Shown: positions 18,452 to 27,652, counted from the first letter of the stretch. The stretch: 64,000 bases of DNA from Lachnospiraceae bacterium MA2020 (GCA_000746015.1 JQKK01000020.1:1-64000); one strand, 5' to 3'. Program-made: numbers and translations. The notes: generated from the letters alone by a model not told the origin.

Positions 18452-19638
18452 AAATCAGTATCCCTTTCATCACTTAAAGAACTTCTTAAATACTCAAACG
18501 ATTGCCTTCTTACTTTATCTAGATTCTCTTTAACTATCTGATAATCTATTTTTCTGTTAAGACATTCTTTTACATCTTCATCTCCTACAAGTACCCTATC
18601 TTCTACTCCAGCTATTTTAAATAGCGTATCTAACCTACTATTAGTTGAAGAAGCTGTCTTACGAGTATATCTTCGGAAAGCAAAAAACACCTTTTCGTAT
18701 TGCATCGAGAATACAGAACAATGGAAAGAATCTGTACATACTATCTGAGCGTTTCTTATAAGATTTAAAAAATCACCTGGATCTATATCATACGGCATGT
18801 AATCAGCATAAGATTCATCACTTTTAACATATTCATCCAAATGTACTAATGCTACAATCTTGTATCCTGTCTTATTCTTCAATCTTTTAACAAACTCTCT
18901 ATGTGGCGGATTGTTTCCCAAAAAATACACGAAGACGTATGGTTCATTTATAATTGGCTCTTTATCCTGTACTGTCATCCACTCTTCGCTCGTAAACAGA
19001 AGTGTCGGATCACATACTACAGGAACTCTTCTATCAGCAATCTTTTCAACCAATTTTTGACCACTTTCTTCGCGTATTCCAATGTGCTTTATACGTTTTA
19101 GAAAAACTGCTGCTTTTGCTGCAGAATCCTTTGGAAGTGTTGATTGACCAAAACTCGTAGCATAAGCTATTGTATTAATACCATCCGGTACCCAATTCAA
19201 CGTATAATAATTCGCTGCAATGTTACCAGGCAACCAAAGTTGATCTGAGCCAACCAAAACCGCTGAATATCTGTCCTTGCAAAAAACTCCTAACTCCTTT
19301 TTTGAATATTGTGGATTGCTCAGCCTAAAATGCTTTTTACCAAATTGATCAAACTTTTTATTACGTATTCTGGTATTTTTTCCATAATCATTCTTAGATA
19401 TTTTCTTCCTTATTACATTTTTAGCCATACCAATTTTAGAAAACAAAATATCCGAAGTAAGAGCAGCCTTTGCAAAATATAACAGCTTTGCATTCCTTAT
19501 TTCTTTCCTAAAGCCTGAAATATCAATTGTTTCATTATCATATCCCAGCTTATCCAATGCCATTTGAGTTGCCAATGCTTGAAGCATACTGCCATAGTTG
19601 TGTTGGAAATAGCACGACACAATACCAATTTTTTTCAT
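18448..19638 (-). CDS. Polysaccharide pyruvyl transferase family protein
   Basis: Protein of 396 residues of the WcaK/CsaB/AmsJ family, which places ketal-linked pyruvate on sugar residues of polysaccharides. Motifs seen are the N-terminal YFQHNYGSMLQALA, VGSDQLW near residue 137, YATSFG, and the C-terminal TDSFHCSVFSMQYEKVFFAF with the conserved S-H pair. Overlaps of 4 bp on both sides (upstream glycosyltransferase and downstream FrhB-like gene) make these three genes a tight translational unit. Pyruvylation would add negative charge to the polymer, but the family also contains members of unknown activity. Confidence 0.82.
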   Translation of the reverse strand: MKKIGIVSCYFQHNYGSMLQALATQMALDKLGYDNETIDISGFRKEIRNAKLLYFAKAALTSDILFSKIGMAKNVIRKKISKNDYGKNTRIRNKKFDQFGKKHFRLSNPQYSKKELGVFCKDRYSAVLVGSDQLWLPGNIAANYYTLNWVPDGINTIAYATSFGQSTLPKDSAAKAAVFLKRIKHIGIREESGQKLVEKIADRRVPVVCDPTLLFTSEEWMTVQDKEPIINEPYVFVYFLGNNPPHREFVKRLKNKTGYKIVALVHLDEYVKSDESYADYMPYDIDPGDFLNLIRNAQIVCTDSFHCSVFSMQYEKVFFAFRRYTRKTASSTNSRLDTLFKIAGVEDRVLVGDEDVKECLNRKIDYQIVKENLDKVRRQSFEYLRSSLSDERDTDL

Positions 19639-20741
19639 CTTGCCAGCTCCTCATAATAATCTAACAGTTTATTTGCTTCAACAGATGAGTCAAATCCAGC
19701 ATTTCTCACTTTATCTCTATGGTCATGTCTATTTTCCATATTTTTTTTCGTTTCTTCCAAAATCTTATCAGCCCATTCCTCAGCGCTCTTATCTAAACTA
19801 ATAAAAAAACCTATATCTTCACATGGAGACGACTCTCTAGGAATCTCAGTTGAAAAAAACATCGGAAGTCCACAGCACTCGGCCTCAACACCTACCACTG
19901 GAAGTCCCTCATAAAGACTAGGCAGCAAAAAACAATCCATGGCATTATAGAACTGATGAATATCTTCACGTTTCCCTAGATTCATCACCTTGTCTTCTAT
20001 GCCATATTTTTTTACTCTATCCATCATCTCTTCTTCAAGATCACCATGACCTATCATCAAAAGTTTTGCATTTGTCTCTTTTTTAGTAATCTCATTAAAG
20101 ATATCTATAATAAATAATGTATTCTTCTGAGCTGTAAAACGACCTATGTGGCCAATCACAATACTGTCTTCTAGTCCAAGCTCACGCCTACATTTCCCCC
20201 TTAATTCCAGTTCATATCTATGCTTATCTGTATCTATAACTGTCTTGAAAACAGCAACTTTACCAGCATCAAACAACTTATCTCCAAACTGCCATCTTCC
20301 ACACACTTCACCATTTGACATATAATGGGTGGCAAAACACTTTGAAAAAGGCTTTAGCATGTTCTTAAGAATATTCTTCTTATCGCTCTTATGCCCCATT
20401 GAAATACTCTCATTGATTCTAACAGGGATTCCACATTGTTTTCCAGCAAACATGGAAAAAATATTCATAGTGCTATTATATGCATGCAGAATCGGATATT
20501 TATTCTCCCTAAAAATCTTCTTCATGGCTTTCATATTTGCAAAGATATTCTGGTATGGTGGTATCATATAAACCCTCCCCCCCAGTTCTTTTATCTCTTC
20601 CATTGGTACAGAATTTGAATCCGTATCACAAAAAAAGTCAAATTGCACCTTGCTTCTATCAATGTGGCGATAATACTCCATTACTAGGTTTTTCTTTCCC
20701 CCCGCATGCATTTTCCCCATGATAACAGCTACTCGTATCAT
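19635..20741 (-). CDS. Family 4 glycosyltransferase
   Basis: Retaining GT-B glycosyltransferase of 368 residues. The N-terminal acceptor domain starts with MIRVAVIMGKMHAGGKKNLVMEYY. The donor domain has IGHIGRFTAQKNTLFIIDIF near residue 200 and the EX7E-type LPSLYEGLPVVGVEAECCGLP near residue 290. It is EpsF-like and would transfer a sugar within the repeat unit. The coding strand contains a G7 run (plus-strand C7 at 20577-20583) and a G6 run (20698-20703), both in frame and possible slippage sites. The start lies 15 nt after the epimerase stop. Confidence 0.85.
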   Translation of the reverse strand: MIRVAVIMGKMHAGGKKNLVMEYYRHIDRSKVQFDFFCDTDSNSVPMEEIKELGGRVYMIPPYQNIFANMKAMKKIFRENKYPILHAYNSTMNIFSMFAGKQCGIPVRINESISMGHKSDKKNILKNMLKPFSKCFATHYMSNGEVCGRWQFGDKLFDAGKVAVFKTVIDTDKHRYELELRGKCRRELGLEDSIVIGHIGRFTAQKNTLFIIDIFNEITKKETNAKLLMIGHGDLEEEMMDRVKKYGIEDKVMNLGKREDIHQFYNAMDCFLLPSLYEGLPVVGVEAECCGLPMFFSTEIPRESSPCEDIGFFISLDKSAEEWADKILEETKKNMENRHDHRDKVRNAGFDSSVEANKLLDYYEELAR

Positions 20742-20756
20742 TTATATACTCATCCT

Positions 20757-21695
20757 TTATAAATCATAATGTACTTTCATAAACTCCGCGGTTTTCTTAA
20801 TTCCTGCCTCAAGGCTAATAGGATTCAAACTTCCATAAGCCGTTTCAAATCTCCTTATATCAAGATAATTGACTGGAACATCGACCTTACGTGCCTCTGT
20901 ATATTTTATATTTAATTTTATAACTAATGCCTTCTCAATCGTATCAAGAACCTGCTTAATACTTGTTCCGTAGCCACAGCCTAAATTAAATGTATGATGA
21001 AAATCTGTTCCATTAACAATCTTTTGAATTCCTTTAATCGCATCATCAATATAGATAAAATCACGAACTACAGAGCCATCACCATAAACTTGAATCTCTT
21101 CCCCCCTTAATGCCTTATATGTGAAAGTAGTAACTGCCCCCAAAACCCCATTTGGTCTCTGGTAAGGACCATAGGGATTAGCAAGACGAATTATTCTATA
21201 ATCCAATCCGTACATATAATTATAGAGATATAGGAGTTTCTCAATGCTTATCTTCTGAATACCATAAGATGATATTGGATTAGTAGGAGTTTTCTCATTA
21301 AGTGGGCACTTTGATTCTTTACCATACACTGTTCCACCCGAACTGATAAATACCACCTTAGATACATTTTTATTGACACAAGCCTCAAACATGTTCGCAG
21401 AGAGGACTACATTCGCCTTCAATTCCTCTGATATATGCTGGTTGGAAGTAGTGGGGACTGTTGTACTCAAGAGATGATAGACCAATTCATGACCTTCAAC
21501 TAATTCTTCATAATCCGTATCCATTGAAAGATCTGATTCAATAATAGTAATATTTGGTATATTCAACTTGATTAACGGTCCAAAATAGGATCTATCCCTA
21601 TCGACCACCGTTATTTCATTTTCCTTATTTTTCGCCAGCTCAATAACAAGGTTTGTTCCAAGAAAACCGGCTGCGCCTAAAATAATTATTTTCAT
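20757..21695 (-). CDS. NAD-dependent epimerase/dehydratase (GalE-like SDR)
   Basis: Extended SDR enzyme of 312 residues acting on a nucleotide sugar. The dinucleotide-binding GAAGFLG lies at residues 7-13, VVDRDRS closes the second strand, SSGGTVYG carries the catalytic Ser/Thr and YGIQK the Tyr-Lys pair. ANPYGPYQR and FIYIDDAIKGI are typical of UDP-glucose/GlcNAc 4-epimerase relatives. It probably supplies a precursor hexose for the repeat unit. It is the first gene of the uninterrupted run down to 2907. The coding strand has a G6 run near 21111-21116. Confidence 0.83.
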   Translation of the reverse strand: MKIIILGAAGFLGTNLVIELAKNKENEITVVDRDRSYFGPLIKLNIPNITIIESDLSMDTDYEELVEGHELVYHLLSTTVPTTSNQHISEELKANVVLSANMFEACVNKNVSKVVFISSGGTVYGKESKCPLNEKTPTNPISSYGIQKISIEKLLYLYNYMYGLDYRIIRLANPYGPYQRPNGVLGAVTTFTYKALRGEEIQVYGDGSVVRDFIYIDDAIKGIQKIVNGTDFHHTFNLGCGYGTSIKQVLDTIEKALVIKLNIKYTEARKVDVPVNYLDIRRFETAYGSLNPISLEAGIKKTAEFMKVHYDL

Positions 21696-21746
21696 TCAGT
21701 CAATTACCCCATCGGAAACATAGTCCAGTCAAATAAATTCAATATG

Positions 21747-21752
21747 ATTATA
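21747..21752 (-). promoter_or_regulatory. Possible -10 element for the glycosyltransferase operon
   Basis: A perfect TATAAT on the minus strand, about 55 bp upstream of the epimerase ATG, within the 141-bp gap after the small acidic gene. No good -35 is seen at 16-18 bp, so the call is weak. Confidence 0.3.
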
Positions 21753-21836
21753 AAAGTCGTGTAAAAAAAATTGTGCACAAATCTTGTTGGAGCTTATAAT
21801 CACACTTTAGTCATCATCCTCTTGATTACTTTCTCA

Positions 21837-22121
21837 TCAAAAATCTTCATGCTCCATGAATTCTTCATAGCTCTCATTTGGCAACAAGTCAGAAGTATCA
21901 TTCATGTCATCAAGCTCCATTTCTAAGTCTTTCAAATTGTCTTTATCAAACAACACCTTCTTAATATCCTCTGACGATTTTATAGCTAAATTCTTTATGT
22001 ACTCAATCCGTTCAGTCGAAGTTTCAAGTTCACCAAATTCATTGAGACTTATAAAAACTTCTATTTCATCCTCAGATTCATCTTTATATCTAACCGTCAC
22101 ATTAACCTCAAACTCATCCAT
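21837..22121 (-). CDS. Small acidic protein of unknown function
   Basis: A 94-residue, strongly acidic protein (many D and E, ending SYEEFMEHEDF) with no membrane segment or known motif. The ATG at 22121 has AGGAGG 8 nt upstream; a GTG three codons earlier overlaps that site and is less likely. It sits between the MBOAT pair and the glycosyltransferase run, in the same direction. I do not recognise the family. Confidence 0.6.
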   Translation of the reverse strand: MDEFEVNVTVRYKDESEDEIEVFISLNEFGELETSTERIEYIKNLAIKSSEDIKKVLFDKDNLKDLEMELDDMNDTSDLLPNESYEEFMEHEDF

Positions 22122-22198
22122 AAAACCCACCTCCTCATAAATTATTTTTCTTAAACATATTTTTAAACTGTACTTTCTTATCTAAATCAAATTGAAGA

Positions 22199-22357
22199 TT
22201 ACCTATCGGATTGTCCTAATACACCCTTTTTAGTGTTTTTTCCAGTTTCCTTGTTCTTAATTATATGTTCCTGCATTTCTGCAAAATACTCATTCCATAT
22301 GTCATACTCCACAAAAACCAATTGCTCACGTTTCAAGATTCCCGTCAGAACAATCAT
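22199..22357 (-). pseudogene. Short coding remnant (52 codons)
   Basis: An open frame reading MIVLTGILKREQLVFVEYDI and ending GVLGQSDR, with believable codon use but no ribosome site. Just upstream in another frame is ATG AAT AAA CGC with GGAG before it, suggesting a frameshifted or truncated small gene. An 11-bp inverted repeat (22383-22407, AATAAACGCTT arms) lies at its upstream edge. The family is unknown. Confidence 0.3.
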
Positions 22358-22707
22358 GTTCAAATCAGTTTGAAACACACAAAATAAACGCTTATTAAGC
22401 GTTTATTCATATCAAAACTCCAATATAATATTTGTAGTATTAACACAATATTTACCCTTTATATATGTGCCAATGCACGATAACACAGTGTAATCATACT
22501 ATATATTTTAATTACATTTGAGATTTTTCTAATATAATATCATGTTTTCCTATATTATTAAACCCCATTTTAGCGCATTTCATATCCCCCGTATACAAGA
22601 TGTTGTTGTTTATATCAAATAAAGAAACAACAACTCATATTTTTTTGCAACAATTTTGACACATTTTTATCACTATACCCGCTCTCCGATGCCTTATACC
22701 TCTTCTC

Positions 22708-22946
22708 TTATACCTGGTTGCCATTCGCATCATATTCAAATTCACGTTTTGCGTATTCATCTCTATCCATCAGATTTCCTACAGTATCATAGAATTCTTC
22801 ACGTATCATCTTGCTGTTGTCATTGTAATACCGCTTAATCTCTGTAAAGCCATCTGTACGCATGACCTGATTGCCACTCACACCATAGTATTTTACATCC
22901 GTAGTATTTTCCTTGACATCAAGCTCATACTTTTCTGATAAGGACA
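22708..22946 (-). pseudogene. C-terminal remnant of a YD-repeat-like surface protein
   Basis: The minus strand reads without stops for about 79 codons: EKYELDVKENTTDVKYYG, then TEIKRYYNDNSKMIREEFYD and REFEYDANGNQV, ending in TAA. The Y-D-x-x-G-N style resembles RHS/YD-type repeats of secreted proteins. A TGA lies directly upstream in frame and there is no start codon, so only a tail is left. The rest of 22411-23090 shows nothing else I can assign. Confidence 0.45.
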
Positions 22947-23097
22947 GAACGGTGACTGTTAATCATCCAGTTTGTACAGAAGCACAACTGTAATCCTATA
23001 TTCCTTTACACTTTTGCGACAGTTGCAAATTGTTTATTTAGAAAATCGCATTTATCATCAACCAGCTATCTAACTATATCCTTATTTATTACAGCAA

Positions 23098-23128
23098 GAG
23101 AGACAGTGAAATATCTCCACTGTCTCTC
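23098..23128 (-). terminator. Hairpin downstream of the SGNH-like gene
   Basis: A perfect 11-bp stem (GAGAGACAGTG / CACTGTCTCTC) starts 8 bp after the stop of the SGNH-like gene. It lacks a clear T run, so it may be a weak terminator or processing signal separating the MBOAT pair from the downstream genes. Confidence 0.5.
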
Positions 23129-23135
23129 AAAATCT

Positions 23136-24725
23136 TTAGTACAAAAATATATCACTAAAAACATACTTCGAATTTGCACTACCTGTATTATCAATATAAC
23201 CGCCATTAAGTATTACTGTAACATTTCCATCAACGTCAGAAAGATCTATAACATATTGATGTTTCTCATTATCTAAGTCTGTATAGTTCTTTTCTACTGT
23301 ACGGATAACCTCGTTATTTTCATTATAAACATATGCAGTCAGTCTCCCATGATCCGCTATCTTTTGACCATAAAAAGAAAGGTAATTATTGTTCCCATCC
23401 ATGTTCAATACAAACTTTGCCCCAACATACTCAATGTCTCTCATGTAATCTGATATCTTTTCACTACTGGCATCTCGTTTAAGACTTCCCTTACAATCTA
23501 TACCAATAACTTTATTATCACTTATAGCATATTCAGCATTCATCAATTCCACACTAACTGTGTCATCATTAAGCACATCCATTGGCCCCACACCAGTTAA
23601 TTCCTTATTCAATAATGCAGCAGCATAATAATCAGCCTCATAATCAACCTGACCATTGAGACTGAGATAGTCATAATTCGAATAAAAGTCATATTCTTTT
23701 TGCAGATACTCATTATAATTATTCTGTGTGATCTGATACTTTCCTTCGTGCATCCATTTAAGCATTAAACTATTTATCCATGTTGCATAATGTAATGTGT
23801 CTTTGTAATTATTTAAGTCTGTCGTTATATCTGTCCTATTATTAAAAGAAAACAGATGAATATTATTATGTGGCAGAATTAGTTCCGTTATATATCTTTC
23901 TGCCTCAATTTGACGTGTCAACTCATTATGATTATATAAGTCACACCACCACGCTATACTATACGGTGTGTAAAAATAATAAAAATCAACATCCTGGAAT
24001 TTATCTGCAAGACTCGTCACATTCTTATCAATATTTTCTTTAATTATGGCTTTTTCCTCATTAGTTAAATGTACATCTCCACCCTTCATCTTATCTACTA
24101 TAACCCCATCTGGATAAACAGAATTTATACCGAACGCGAAACCACTCTGCCATCTTGAATAATCATCGAATGAAGTTATTCCTGAATTAAAGTCTTCATT
24201 ATTGTTGTTTAATGTAAGCTGATATGCTCTGCCAAATATAATATCCCTATTAAAAAGATATTCAACATCGTTAAAAATATTATTATCATACAAGAACGTC
24301 GGATATTTTCCCAAATCCTCACGCATGCAATCAGAAGCATCAAAGAATCGTCCAATATCTAATCCCCTAAGAATTATTTTCAAATTCTTATTTGTTTTCA
24401 ATGCCCGCTCTATATTATCGTTAATTTCCTTATATGATCCACCAGAAAAGGAAACCTTAATTGAATTACATCCGAAAATTTTATCCATCTCACTCGTTCT
24501 AAAATTTTCCGTCATTGAGGTTCCCGTAATCAATGCTTCATAATCAAAATGTTTACAGATGCCATCATTCTGACTACGCTGATTATTCAATGGATAAAAA
24601 TATCTGTTCAAATCCGGCTTATGATAATGAAAATACGGATCAATTCTGTACACCCAGAATCCTAATACACTTAAGGCTGTTATAACTATTATCAGCCATC
24701 CTATCAACCAACTCTTTACTTTCAT
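23136..24725 (-). CDS. SGNH/AlgX-like partner of MBOAT O-acyltransferase
   Basis: 529-residue protein with one N-terminal membrane anchor (residues 5-27, WLIGWLIIVITALSVLGFWV) and an extracellular body. ALITGTSMTENF near residue 65 resembles the block-I serine motif of SGNH/DHHW-like proteins that work with MBOAT enzymes, such as AlgJ/AlgX or DltD-type partners. The C-terminal 140 residues look like a beta-rich add-on domain. I chose 24725 as the start because GAGGGAAAG precedes it; the longer frame overlaps the MBOAT gene. Spacing of 13 nt after the MBOAT stop indicates one transcript. It likely finishes acyl transfer to the surface glycan on the outer side. Confidence 0.65.
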   Translation of the reverse strand: MKVKSWLIGWLIIVITALSVLGFWVYRIDPYFHYHKPDLNRYFYPLNNQRSQNDGICKHFDYEALITGTSMTENFRTSEMDKIFGCNSIKVSFSGGSYKEINDNIERALKTNKNLKIILRGLDIGRFFDASDCMREDLGKYPTFLYDNNIFNDVEYLFNRDIIFGRAYQLTLNNNNEDFNSGITSFDDYSRWQSGFAFGINSVYPDGVIVDKMKGGDVHLTNEEKAIIKENIDKNVTSLADKFQDVDFYYFYTPYSIAWWCDLYNHNELTRQIEAERYITELILPHNNIHLFSFNNRTDITTDLNNYKDTLHYATWINSLMLKWMHEGKYQITQNNYNEYLQKEYDFYSNYDYLSLNGQVDYEADYYAAALLNKELTGVGPMDVLNDDTVSVELMNAEYAISDNKVIGIDCKGSLKRDASSEKISDYMRDIEYVGAKFVLNMDGNNNYLSFYGQKIADHGRLTAYVYNENNEVIRTVEKNYTDLDNEKHQYVIDLSDVDGNVTVILNGGYIDNTGSANSKYVFSDIFLY

Positions 24726-24738
24726 CTTTCCCTCGCAA

Positions 24739-26187
24739 TTAAAATCCAAAATATACAAATATTGATTCCGAACCTAGGCAAAGTACTCCCCACACAAAAG
24801 CCACAGATGCCAATACCATAGATGTCAATCCAAGCCTTTCTCTATTTTTAAGATTGTTCTCTGGAATAAAACTAGTAATTGCCGCGCCAAGCGTAAATAG
24901 CGTCATTTCTAATCCGCGCATATTTTCAGGCAAATACTTCATATGTAACATATTATAAATAAATTGACTTTCAACTATTTTAAATGAATTTATCATCCCA
25001 TCACTTATCGTTGTATTCTGCATTAGAAGTATCTTTAACAATATAGCCTGCCACTGTTCCACAGTTTCAGAACTAAACAGCAGCCATAAAATACTCACTA
25101 AAATGAACGTACCAAGCCACCTCATCGGCAAAAAGATTTTTTCCTCATATTTGTCAAATGTCCTATCAATACAACTAAGTACGCCATGCAAAAGTCCCCA
25201 TAGGATAAATGTCCAATTTGCACCATGCCATAACCCGCTTACCAAAAATACTATGACAGTATTTATATATGTGAAAGCTTTTCCCCTTCTTGAACCACCC
25301 AATGGAATATAAACATATTTTGTAAGAAATCCTGTCAGAGACATATGCCATCTTTTCCAAAAATCTCTTATAGAAACGGCTTTATATGGAGAATTGAAAT
25401 TCATTGGCAAGTCAATATTCAGCATTGAAGACACACCTACTGCCATGTCACTATATCCACTAAAATCAAAATATATTTCAAATGTATAAAATAAAACAAG
25501 CAAAACACAATCCATTGCCGTTGTTGCATCAATATTCTGATAAGCCCATGATACAGCTTTTGCAAATGTATCTGCGATTAGAACCTTTTTTATTAGACCA
25601 AGGCTAAAAAGTTTTATTCCAACAGTTATATTTTTGACATTAGGCTTTTTCCTATCCCCTTCTCCAATTTGTGATATAAAATCAACAGGATCAACTATAG
25701 GTCCCATCACCAATTTCGGAAAGTAAAGTATATAAGCTAAATAATCCATCAAATCATTATTCTTAAGCTCCCCTCTTTCAGTAGCTACAACATACGCAAT
25801 TTGCTGAAAAGTATAAAACGATATTCCTAAGGGAAGTATGATTTCCCGTAACGGATATTCTTTTCCATAAAACAAATTGATATTAGTTATTGCAAAATTC
25901 AGATACTTAAAATAAAGCAATAAACCAACATTTATTACGATTGGAAATGCCATTACAACTCTATTTCTAATGGACAGCTTTTTTATTAGCAAGACGGAAA
26001 AATAGTTAATTAATATGCTTACCCCTATATACGAAAGCATTTCAATCCGTCCTAGTGAATAAAATATTACACTTGAAATTATAATAACCGCTTTCCCCAC
26101 TACTGGATTAACCTTATTCCCAAAGAAGTATAGCAGCACTGTAAGTGGCATAAAATAAAAAATGAAATCATAGCTATTAAACTGCAT
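24739..26187 (-). CDS. MBOAT-family O-acyltransferase
   Basis: Membrane-bound O-acyltransferase of the AlgI/DltB type, 482 residues with about 10-12 hydrophobic segments. Family signatures are FYTFQQIAYV, FFDFSGYSDMAVG-like YFDFSGYSDMAVG, NFNSPYKAVSIRDFWKRWHMSL with the histidine, and VSGLWHGANWTFILWGLLHG with the catalytic histidine. It moves an acyl (often acetyl) group across the membrane for transfer to a polysaccharide by the downstream partner. It is the first gene after the invertible promoter region. The ribosome site is AAGG about 9 nt upstream. Confidence 0.88.
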   Translation of the reverse strand: MQFNSYDFIFYFMPLTVLLYFFGNKVNPVVGKAVIIISSVIFYSLGRIEMLSYIGVSILINYFSVLLIKKLSIRNRVVMAFPIVINVGLLLYFKYLNFAITNINLFYGKEYPLREIILPLGISFYTFQQIAYVVATERGELKNNDLMDYLAYILYFPKLVMGPIVDPVDFISQIGEGDRKKPNVKNITVGIKLFSLGLIKKVLIADTFAKAVSWAYQNIDATTAMDCVLLVLFYTFEIYFDFSGYSDMAVGVSSMLNIDLPMNFNSPYKAVSIRDFWKRWHMSLTGFLTKYVYIPLGGSRRGKAFTYINTVIVFLVSGLWHGANWTFILWGLLHGVLSCIDRTFDKYEEKIFLPMRWLGTFILVSILWLLFSSETVEQWQAILLKILLMQNTTISDGMINSFKIVESQFIYNMLHMKYLPENMRGLEMTLFTLGAAITSFIPENNLKNRERLGLTSMVLASVAFVWGVLCLGSESIFVYFGF

Positions 26188-26213
26188 TTAATGATACCTT
26201 CCAATCGTCGCTC

Positions 26214-26369
26214 AAAAAGGTGTACCTTTTTGGATTTTTTCTTTTGATAAAACAACGAGTGTAATTATATCACTAAACTGGCTAAATATACAGCCTTATA
26301 AGACTTTTATGAAGCGAACGAAGTGAAAAAATCTTCTAATTTTGCTGTCTTAAAAGGTACACCTTTTTG
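26214..26369. promoter_or_regulatory. Candidate invertible promoter segment (serine recombinase substrate)
   Basis: Two 16-bp sites lie in exact inverted orientation: AAAAGGT-GT-ACCTTTT at 26215-26230 and AAAAGGT-AC-ACCTTTT at 26352-26367. Each has palindromic arms around a two-base centre, GT in one and AC in the other. This is the geometry of crossover sites used by small serine invertases, where the central dinucleotide sets orientation. Recombination would flip the roughly 120 bp between them. The segment lies between a serine recombinase and the MBOAT gene and contains a promoter. Both sites are also followed on the plus strand by TGGATTTTT, which is a direct rather than inverted extension, so duplication is an alternative origin. 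Confidence 0.65.
26264..26272 (-). promoter_or_regulatory. Extended -10 promoter inside the invertible segment, facing the MBOAT gene
   Basis: The minus strand reads TGATATAAT, a TG-n extended -10 with a consensus hexamer (26264-26269). The match to a -35 is only partial (TGTATA, 17-bp spacing). In the present orientation transcription would run towards the MBOAT gene about 70 bp away. After inversion it would point into the recombinase 3' end. Confidence 0.5.
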
Positions 26370-26385
26370 GATTTTTGTATTTCAA

Positions 26386-26994
26386 TTAAACTGATTTTTT
26401 ATACCTGCTAGCCTTGTAATAAAACGTAGACTTTGACATTCCACACATTTTAGCTGCCTCTACAACTGAAATATTCTTACTTTCCCAAAGCCGATATGAT
26501 TCATAGAAATTATCCGGCAATGCATGTGATGGTCTGCCAAATTTAACTCCTCTTGCCTTTGCCACTGCAATGCCTTCCGCTTGGCGCATTTTCAAAACAG
26601 CCACTTCTGACTCAGATGTATAGGACAAAAGTGCTAATACCAAATCACTTATAAATGTCCCCAATAAATTCTTCTCACGTCTTGTATCAAGTAACGGCAT
26701 ATCAATAACTACTACATCTGCACCTTTAACCTTAGTAATGATTCGCCACTGCTCACCTAAGTCCTTATAGCTACGCCCTAACCTGTCTATGGACTTTACA
26801 TAAAGCACTGCATTTTCGTTAAGCCTTCGAAGCATTTTCTTATACTGTGGACGATCAAAGTTCTTACCGGTCTGGCGGTCAATATATATGTTCTTCTCCG
26901 ATACCCCTGCCTCTTTCAATGCAATAATTTGACGGTCAATATTCTGTTCAGTAGTACTAATTCGAACATAGCCAAAAACTCGTTGTTTTTCCAT
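26386..26994 (-). CDS. Serine site-specific recombinase (resolvase/invertase)
   Basis: 202-residue small serine recombinase. The catalytic serine is in GYVRISTTEQNIDRQ (residue 13), and the active-site arginines are in VKSIDRLGRSYKDL near residue 66. The C-terminal helix-turn-helix is at VVEAAKMCGMSKSTFYYKASRY. The size fits DNA invertases and resolvases and is too small for a large serine integrase. ATG 26994 has AGGAGG 5 nt upstream. Its stop is only 18 bp from the right inverted site, which supports local inversion as its job. Resolution of a transposon is the alternative, but no transposase is adjacent. Confidence 0.88.
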   Translation of the reverse strand: MEKQRVFGYVRISTTEQNIDRQIIALKEAGVSEKNIYIDRQTGKNFDRPQYKKMLRRLNENAVLYVKSIDRLGRSYKDLGEQWRIITKVKGADVVVIDMPLLDTRREKNLLGTFISDLVLALLSYTSESEVAVLKMRQAEGIAVAKARGVKFGRPSHALPDNFYESYRLWESKNISVVEAAKMCGMSKSTFYYKASRYKKSV

Positions 26995-27177
26995 GATTTC
27001 CTCCTTGAATCTAAAAAAAAAATTAAAAGTAAAAAAGTATTGGCTGACTGTTACATCTACCAATACTTTTCTATCGACATTATTAAGTTAAATCAACCCT
27101 TATGAGTTTTAACCACTGAACATATTTATTCCTGACAAACTATTACAAATTAACTATATAACTCGTTTATCCCTCAC

Positions 27178-27552
27178 TTACAAATACAACCATTCATCAT
27201 CAGTATCCATACCAATCCCATCCTTCTCTGCTGCATCAGTAAGATTTTTGACCATCATATTACAAAGACGCTTCTTATCCTCTTCATGCTCCAGCTTTTT
27301 TATTTGATCAAAACACATCTCCGCACCAAACGCAAGGTAATCGGCACAAAGGTTATTCTTTTCTTCATTCATTACTAAAGCTTTCTCATAAATATTGCCC
27401 CAATATTTTTCTATTTTTTCTATTTTAAAAGCATACTCAGCTTTCAGCAGAAACAATTCCAACGGATAATATCCGTTGTCACTATTCTCAATAATAAGTT
27501 CTATCATATCTTCCTTGGTAAATGCATCAAGGATTTCTCTAATATCATTCAT
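27178..27552 (-). CDS. Hypothetical protein, paralogue A (truncated by a nonsense codon)
   Basis: 124-residue acidic helical protein of unknown family (NDIREILDAFTKEDMIELII, then ENSDNGYYPLELFLLKAEYA). It is a close paralogue of 37648-38058. At the position where the paralogue has GAA (Glu after DEWLYL) this copy has TAA, followed by decayed but recognisable tail codons, so the last dozen or so residues are lost. The start at 27552 follows GGTGA about 11 nt upstream, matching the paralogue's arrangement. As in that copy, it lies downstream of a different unknown gene and next to a 79-bp repeat. Confidence 0.6.
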   Translation of the reverse strand: MNDIREILDAFTKEDMIELIIENSDNGYYPLELFLLKAEYAFKIEKIEKYWGNIYEKALVMNEEKNNLCADYLAFGAEMCFDQIKKLEHEEDKKRLCNMMVKNLTDAAEKDGIGMDTDDEWLYL

Positions 27553-27652
27553 AATATAATAATCACCTTCCAAGAGATAAACTCTGATACATCTCTCAAT
27601 ATTTCAATAAAATATTTTCATACATGTTACTGCTTCATCTGGCAACTCATAA

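Noticed and set aside
26214-26369. The AAAAAGGT/ACCTTTTT hairpins as ordinary terminators
   Set aside because: Stems are mostly A-T with a loop of at most four bases. Exact inversion of the centre between the two copies beside an invertase fits recombination sites better, though termination is not excluded.
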